Shown here: positions 22,429 to 25,912 of the stretch, piece after piece
Layout: each line of letters opens with the position of its first letter
How positions within the stretch are numbered: position 1 is the stretch's first letter
Origin: Verrucomicrobiota bacterium
GTDB lineage: Bacteria > Verrucomicrobiota > Verrucomicrobiia > Limisphaerales > JAEYXS01
Reading direction: 5' to 3'
Length of the DNA stretch: 25,912 bases
Assembly: GCA_023431185.1 (NCBI GenBank)
Contig: JAEYXS010000108.1
Coordinates: 1-25,912 of the forward strand
Program-made: the position numbers and the translations under genes
Notes under the pieces: model-generated
Seen by the model: only the letters and a program-made list of their open reading frames with translations
Databases searched by the model: none
Told to the model about the DNA's origin: nothing

Positions 22429-23594
22429 GCCGTTGCCAAATTATTCTCCAAGACCTTATTTCCACCCGTGCTCACCGCGTCAGCGCTAGCCCCCGCGTCA
22501 TCCCAGACCTTGATCGGCTCATAGAACGTGTTTCGTTGCACCGGCGTGCGGCCCACCTCACGGATGGCCTTCACCATATCCGCTTCCTTCTGTGCTTGCG
22601 GCGATTTCGCACCTGCCATGTGGAAGATGTGCTCTTCGATAATGGTGCCGTGAATATCATCCGCGCCGTAATTCAATGCCACTTGCGCGAGCTTCGTGCC
22701 GAGCCCCACCCAATACGCCGTGATGTGGTCGAAGTTATCGAGATAGATGCGACTCACCGCGATGGTGCGCAGCGAATCAAAACCCGTCGGTGGATGATCC
22801 ACCGGGATGCGATTCCCATCCGGCTGATACGCCAACGGGATGAAGCCCACGAACCCATGCGTCTCATCCTGCAAGGCGCGTATCTGGCGCATGTGATCCA
22901 CGCGATCCGGCATCGATTCCACGTGGCCGAAGAGCATCGTGCAAGTGCTGCGCCCGCCCAGCTTGTGCCAGGTGCGATGCACATCCAGATACTCCTCGCC
23001 AGATTCCTTGCCCTTCGCGATCTGCTGCCGCACTTCCTTGCGGAAAATCTCCGCGCCACCACCCGTGAGTGAATCCAACCCCGCCGCTTTCAATTCACGC
23101 AACGTCTCTTCCACCGTCTTCTTCGCCAGCCACGCGAGATGCAAAATCTCGATCGCCGTGAAACACTTCAGTTGCAACTTCGGCTCCAGCGCCTTTAGCG
23201 AGTGCAGCATGTCCGTGTAATAACTGAACGGCAGCGAGGGATGCAGCCCGCCTACGATGTGCAGTTCCGTGATGCCGATGCTCTGCGCTTCCTTTGCCTT
23301 CGCCACGACCTGCGGCACCGTGAGTTCGAAGCCATCCGCATCCCGTTTCTTCTTCGAGAACGAGCAAAATTGGCAGCTCAGGATGCAGTAGTTCGAGTAG
23401 TTGATGTAGCGGTTGACGATGTAGCTCGCGCGATTTCCCACCTTGCGTTGCCGCGCGAAATCCGCGATTGCGCCTACAGCGTTCAGGTCTTTGCTCTCCA
23501 GCAGGCGCAGCGCGTCCTCATCAGAAATGCGCGTCCCCGCGACCACCTTGTCGTAGATGTCGCGCAACTCACTATGTTTTAAGACAAAACTCAT
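22425..23594 (-). CDS. mqnE: Aminofutalosine synthase MqnE
   Basis: 389 residues. A radical-SAM enzyme that joins 3-enolpyruvylbenzoate to S-adenosylmethionine-derived adenosine to give aminofutalosine. The cluster ligands are C70, C74 and C77 in NYCILSCQFCSFSK. MqnE-type motifs follow: ELHIVGGLHPSLPF, KCFTAIEI, GLDSLTGGGAEIF, TMLFGHVES, GFIPLAYQPDGN, and GADDIHGTIIEEHIFHMAGA. The ILSC spacing and the FIPL.YQP motif separate it from MqnC, where WTFQP is seen. Its ATG overlaps the stop of mqnP (TCAT at 23591-23594), and its stop overlaps the start of mqnA, so three genes in a row are coupled. Confidence 0.95.
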   Translation of the reverse strand: MSFVLKHSELRDIYDKVVAGTRISDEDALRLLESKDLNAVGAIADFARQRKVGNRASYIVNRYINYSNYCILSCQFCSFSKKKRDADGFELTVPQVVAKAKEAQSIGITELHIVGGLHPSLPFSYYTDMLHSLKALEPKLQLKCFTAIEILHLAWLAKKTVEETLRELKAAGLDSLTGGGAEIFRKEVRQQIAKGKESGEEYLDVHRTWHKLGGRSTCTMLFGHVESMPDRVDHMRQIRALQDETHGFVGFIPLAYQPDGNRIPVDHPPTGFDSLRTIAVSRIYLDNFDHITAYWVGLGTKLAQVALNYGADDIHGTIIEEHIFHMAGAKSPQAQKEADMVKAIREVGRTPVQRNTFYEPIKVWDDAGASADAVSTGGNKVLENNLATA

Positions 23595-24496
23595 CGGTCG
23601 TAACGAAAGCCCACAAATGTCACTTCAGCCACCGTGACACACATGAATACGATGCTTACCACAGCATTCAAACGGAAAAATGCGTTGTTCACCCAGTTCA
23701 AGCTGCGCCGCCGCGCCAGCCAATGCTCGAACACGATGCTGACGCCTATCAGCAGATATCCAATGAAATAGGCGATGCGAAAACTCGCCAGGAATCCGAA
23801 GATCGCCAGCAGCACCAGCATGATCACATGCGCCAGCGTCGCCGCTTGCAGCGCATTCTTCGGCCCCCAGCGCACCACCAGCGAGTGCAAACCTTTCTTG
23901 CGGTCGAATTCGTAATCCTGCAGCGCATAGATGATGTCGAACCCGATCAGCCAGAACACCACGATGATCGCCAGCAGCAAAGGCAGCGCGAACCCATCCC
24001 GAAACGGCGTAAAGTCCACATTCCCCCGCACCGCGATCCATGCTCCGATCGGTGCCAAGGCCAGCGCCAAGCCCAGCCACACATGCGTGAAATCCGTGAA
24101 CCGTTTCGTCAGTGAATAAAAACACACAAAGAACAACGCCACCGGCGAGAGATAAAAGCAGAGCGGATTCAGCAGATACGCCGCCCCGACCATCAGCCCG
24201 GCACTCAAAATGCACAACGTCCACGCGCTCCCCAGCGAGATTTTTCCTGCCGGCAAATGCCTATCCGCCGTGCGCGGATTCTCCGCATCGAACTTCCGGT
24301 CCACGATGCGATTGAACGCCATCGCACAAGTGCGCGCCCCTACCATCGCCAGCAAGACCAATCCGAAAACGCGCCACCCCGGCCAGCCTTTTGTGTCCCG
24401 TGCCGCCAGCGCCATCGACGCGATGGCAAACGGCAGCGCAAACACCGTATGGCTGAACTTCACAAACTCCGCCCATTTTTTAATGGTAGAAAACAT
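23591..24496 (-). CDS. mqnP: UbiA-family prenyltransferase of the futalosine pathway (MqnP)
   Basis: 301 residues with eight or nine hydrophobic membrane helices. The two Asp-rich Mg-prenyl-diphosphate motifs of the UbiA family are present: NRIVDRKFDAENPRT (N62, D66, D70) and DIIYALQDYEFD (D187, D194, D198). Given the coupled mqnE, mqnA and mqnC genes, it most likely prenylates 1,4-dihydroxy-6-naphthoate in the inner membrane, the MqnP role, rather than acting in ubiquinone synthesis. The opening IKKWAEFVKFSHTVFALPFA is typical and supports the ATG at 24496. That ATG lies within a 37-bp repeat arm, so the ribosome-binding region of this gene is repeat sequence. Confidence 0.92.
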   Translation of the reverse strand: MFSTIKKWAEFVKFSHTVFALPFAIASMALAARDTKGWPGWRVFGLVLLAMVGARTCAMAFNRIVDRKFDAENPRTADRHLPAGKISLGSAWTLCILSAGLMVGAAYLLNPLCFYLSPVALFFVCFYSLTKRFTDFTHVWLGLALALAPIGAWIAVRGNVDFTPFRDGFALPLLLAIIVVFWLIGFDIIYALQDYEFDRKKGLHSLVVRWGPKNALQAATLAHVIMLVLLAIFGFLASFRIAYFIGYLLIGVSIVFEHWLARRRSLNWVNNAFFRLNAVVSIVFMCVTVAEVTFVGFRYDR

Positions 24497-24527
24497 CGAA
24501 CATCCAACATCGAACTCCGAACATCGA
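24491..24527 (+). repeat. Left arm of the 37-bp inverted repeat
   Basis: Starts AAACATCGAACATCCAAC and ends CCGAACATCGA; itself composed of ACATCGAA/ACATCCAA-type submotifs. It contains the mqnP start codon (24494-24496 on the minus strand). Confidence 0.9.
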
Positions 24528-24534
24528 AAGGCTT

Positions 24535-25020
24535 CTATCCGGACGCCTTCTCTGCTCCTTTCGTTCGACGGTCTAATTGTTGATTCCGTTGTGCCGTCTG
24601 AATACTCGCGGCAAATATCCGAATGAGTTCATCCGACTCACTCATCACAAACATCAAATCTTTATCCGACCGACACCAGCGTTTCGCGGCTATCAATCGT
24701 GCCCAACGCCGCGTCTCTCTCAATTCCTTTAGGCAAACTTTCATTTTGTGGATGAAATCATCCCTCGACTCCGCCGATTCCGCCTCCCCATGATTTGGAT
24801 AAGGCGAAGTCCCGCAACGAAGTATCTGCCCAGCCACATGATTCGCTGCCCTCGTAGTCGGCAATGCCTCCGCCAAATCAATGATCGCCGAAGCAAACCG
24901 CAGCAATCTCTCCTCTAAATTAAACTTTTGCGAACCACCATCGCCATCATTTAGCACATACGCACCACCCACATCATTCGATGTTGGAAGTTCGCTGTTC
25001 GATGTTCGATGTTTCCCCAT
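24535..25020 (-). CDS. Four-helix-bundle protein, S23 (23S rRNA intervening sequence) family
   Basis: 161 residues from the ATG at 25020. The family core is residues about 34-110: FNLEERLLRFASAIIDLAEALP, then TRAANHVAGQILRCGTSP, NHGEAESAESRDDFIHKMKVCLKELRET (shown by its core motifs GTSP, NHGEAE, SRDDFIHKM and CLKELRE), followed by WARLIAA. These four amphipathic helices form the bundle known from proteins encoded in 23S rRNA intervening sequences of Leptospira and also from many stand-alone genes; the fold oligomerises and is thought to bind nucleic acid. The first about 20 residues (MGKHRTSNSELPTSN) are translated repeat, so a later GTG may be the true start. It is probably not part of menaquinone synthesis, despite lying within that cluster. 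Confidence 0.85.
   Translation of the reverse strand: MGKHRTSNSELPTSNDVGGAYVLNDGDGGSQKFNLEERLLRFASAIIDLAEALPTTRAANHVAGQILRCGTSPYPNHGEAESAESRDDFIHKMKVCLKELRETRRWARLIAAKRWCRSDKDLMFVMSESDELIRIFAASIQTAQRNQQLDRRTKGAEKASG
24975..25017 (-). repeat. Degenerate third copy of the 37-bp repeat
   Basis: On the minus strand it reads as AAACATCGAACATCGAACAG and so on, with the same 9-12-base submotifs as the flanking arms but several substitutions. It overlaps the first codons of the S23-type gene, encoding KHRTSNSELPTSN. Confidence 0.75.
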
Positions 25021-25077
25021 AATTCAAAGTTACCCAACCATTGTTGGCGCTCCCAAAACCAGCGCAAGCTCCCCCTC

Positions 25078-25114
25078 TCGATGTTCGGAGTTCGATGTTG
25101 GATGTTCGATGTTT
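25078..25114 (-). repeat. Right arm of the 37-bp inverted repeat
   Basis: Exact reverse complement of 24491-24527 (starts TCGATGTTCGGAGTTCGATG on the plus strand). It ends nine bases before the ubiX stop codon. The 57 bp between this arm and the third copy hold no gene. Confidence 0.9.
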
Positions 25115-25123
25115 CCCATAACC

Positions 25124-25681
25124 CTATTCGAGTTCTTCCTTCCACCTCTCCACCAGCTTCTGCGGCAACCCCAGATGATCCAGCACCCTCGCCACCACCG
25201 TATCCGCCACCTGCTCCACCGTTTGCGGCCGCGTGTAGTAAGACGGATTCGCCGGCAGGATCGTCGCCCCTGCGAGCAGCAGCAGTTCAAAATTCTTCAC
25301 ATGGATCAGACTCAACGGCGTCTCGCGCGGCACGAGGATCAGCTTCTTCCGCTCCTTCAACACCACATCCGCGCAACGCAACAGCGAATCCGAACTCACC
25401 CCATGCGCCACGCGACCAAGTGTTCCCATGCTGCACGGGATGATCACCATCGCATCCGGCGGATTCGACCCGCTCGCGAACGGCACATTCATGGACTTAT
25501 GACCGTGCTGCTGCACCCCCTCTGGCAGCTTCAATCCGTCACTCAATTCCTCCGCGATCACCTGCGGCGCATACTGGCTCAGCATCACATGCACCTCATG
25601 CGCCCGGCAATCGATGCTGTCCAGCAACCGCTGGGCATACACCGACCCGCTGGCACCCGTTATGGCAATCAAGAGACGCAT
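25124..25681 (-). CDS. ubiX: Flavin prenyltransferase UbiX
   Basis: 185 residues, normal length. UbiX attaches a dimethylallyl group to FMN, making the prenylated FMN that UbiD-family decarboxylases need. The N-terminal FMN-binding ITGASGSVYAQRLL motif, the PCSMGTLGRVAHGVSSDSLLRCADV stretch (shown by PCSMGTLG and DSLLRCADV), the VPRETPLSLIHVKNF motif with the catalytic-side R/E, and PANPSYYTRPQTVEQVAD are all present. In futalosine-pathway bacteria a UbiX/UbiD pair carries out the late decarboxylation, so its place upstream of mqnP-E-A-C is expected. No ubiD gene is in the window. The S23 cassette separates it from mqnP. Confidence 0.95.
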   Translation of the reverse strand: MRLLIAITGASGSVYAQRLLDSIDCRAHEVHVMLSQYAPQVIAEELSDGLKLPEGVQQHGHKSMNVPFASGSNPPDAMVIIPCSMGTLGRVAHGVSSDSLLRCADVVLKERKKLILVPRETPLSLIHVKNFELLLLAGATILPANPSYYTRPQTVEQVADTVVARVLDHLGLPQKLVERWKEELE

Positions 25682-25820
25682 AAAGCTCTGTTCAACCGCA
25701 CTGCAACAATGACCCTAGAAATATGGATACGGTTCCCCCCCACCGCAAGGCACCACTTCCACCTACCAGCCCGCCTAATCCCGTGCCTTAGCTCCTCTCC
25801 TTTCATACCCCCCCTTTCGT

Positions 25821-25884
25821 AATCGTCCTCGTCCTGAACCCCGCACCTAGTGGGCGGGGCGTCGTCGTCCTCGATTTCCCCCAT
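25821..25884 (-). repeat. Dispersed GAGGACGACGA-type repeat, copy 2, with an inserted hairpin
   Basis: The same ends as the copy at 10711-10748 (AATCGAGGACGACGACG and GAGGACGATTACG on the minus strand) flank a GC hairpin, CCCCGC/GCGGGG, at 25839-25859. It lies about 140 bp upstream of ubiX. The remaining DNA to the window edge shows no gene that I can support; a 71-codon minus-strand frame is mostly translated repeat. Confidence 0.6.
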
Positions 25885-25912
25885 TTTCTGCTTCGCAATT
25901 CGACCTTCATAC

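Larger units (their letters stand above)
24491..25114. mobile_element. Candidate small mobile unit: S23-type gene between perfect 37-bp inverted repeats
   Basis: The 37 bases at 24491-24527 are the exact reverse complement of 25078-25114. The 624-bp interval contains one gene, the four-helix-bundle ORF, and a third, degenerate repeat copy at 24975-25017 that forms its N-terminal codons. No transposase is encoded, so any movement would need help in trans. The unit fits exactly between the ubiX stop (9 bp away) and the mqnP start (inside the left arm). I could not identify a target-site duplication with confidence. Confidence 0.6.

Noticed and set aside
20635..22524. 629-codon open frame on the plus strand across mqnC and mqnA
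   Set aside because: Arg/His/Leu-rich antisense shadow; the minus strand encodes two clear enzymes here.
24491..25114. Possible CRISPR-like array from repeated ACATCGAA submotifs
   Set aside because: Copies are in opposite orientations around a gene, with no regular spacers and no cas genes.
25669..25884. 71-codon minus-strand frame (MGEIEDDDAPPTRCG...)
   Set aside because: Its start is translated dispersed repeat and it overlaps the ubiX start; no protein-like conservation.

Overview
The window looks like a chromosomal piece from a Verrucomicrobiota bacterium (or a close PVC relative). The signs are a DUF1552 + DUF1592/CxxCH 'planctomycete cytochrome' pair, a DUF6807/PmoA-like secreted protein beside an SGNH hydrolase, menaquinone made by the futalosine route, and several families of short dispersed repeats that I associate with this phylum. 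This placement is inference. Almost all genes lie on the minus strand; the plus-strand exceptions are the DnaJ-like gene, the PhnA/YjdM gene, an SRPBCC gene and a small DUF2892-like gene.

Layout. 1-1421: end of an SGNH hydrolase gene and a DUF6807 gene, both exported, probably one operon. 1545-2484: DnaJ/CbpA-like co-chaperone facing a 54-residue basic peptide gene. 2609-7099: a four-gene signalling operon (77-residue ORF, CHASE3-PAS histidine kinase, single-domain receiver, REC-PAS-kinase-REC hybrid) with translational coupling and no DNA-binding output domain. 7344-12086: mostly unrelated small genes: PhnA/YjdM, an exported concanavalin-like protein, a PanB-fold protein without the usual catalytic residues, SRPBCC, cupin, DUF5069, DUF2892-like, DUF1697. 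12105-15455: DUF1592 c-type cytochrome and DUF1552 Tat protein, a frequent pair in Planctomycetes and Verrucomicrobia. 15848-16405: DUF4256.

16.5-18.1 kb is a repeat field: a RAYT-type HUH transposase gene surrounded by composite units built from three kinds of short palindrome. It also holds a C-terminal scrap of an esterase-like gene joined in frame to a repeat, and the last palindrome ends in a U-tract and serves as the thiC terminator.

18.1-25.7 kb is the metabolic core: thiC behind a TPP riboswitch, then (reading right to left) ubiX, a four-helix-bundle (S23-type) gene, mqnP/ubiA, mqnE, mqnA and mqnC. mqnP-E-A-C are tightly coupled (ATGA overlaps at two junctions, a 3-bp gap at the third). 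Together they cover chorismate dehydration, aminofutalosine synthesis, cyclisation to cyclic dehypoxanthine futalosine, prenylation, and prenyl-FMN supply for a UbiD-type decarboxylase encoded elsewhere. A good candidate thiC promoter overlaps the mqnC stop codon and would start transcription at the riboswitch.

The most unusual structure is at 24491-25114. The S23-type gene is bracketed by a perfect 37-bp inverted repeat, and this cassette exactly fills the gap between ubiX and mqnP, so that the mqnP start codon lies inside the repeat. I read it as a candidate small non-autonomous mobile unit inside a core biosynthetic operon. The second most interesting item is the PanB-like protein with replaced metal and substrate residues.
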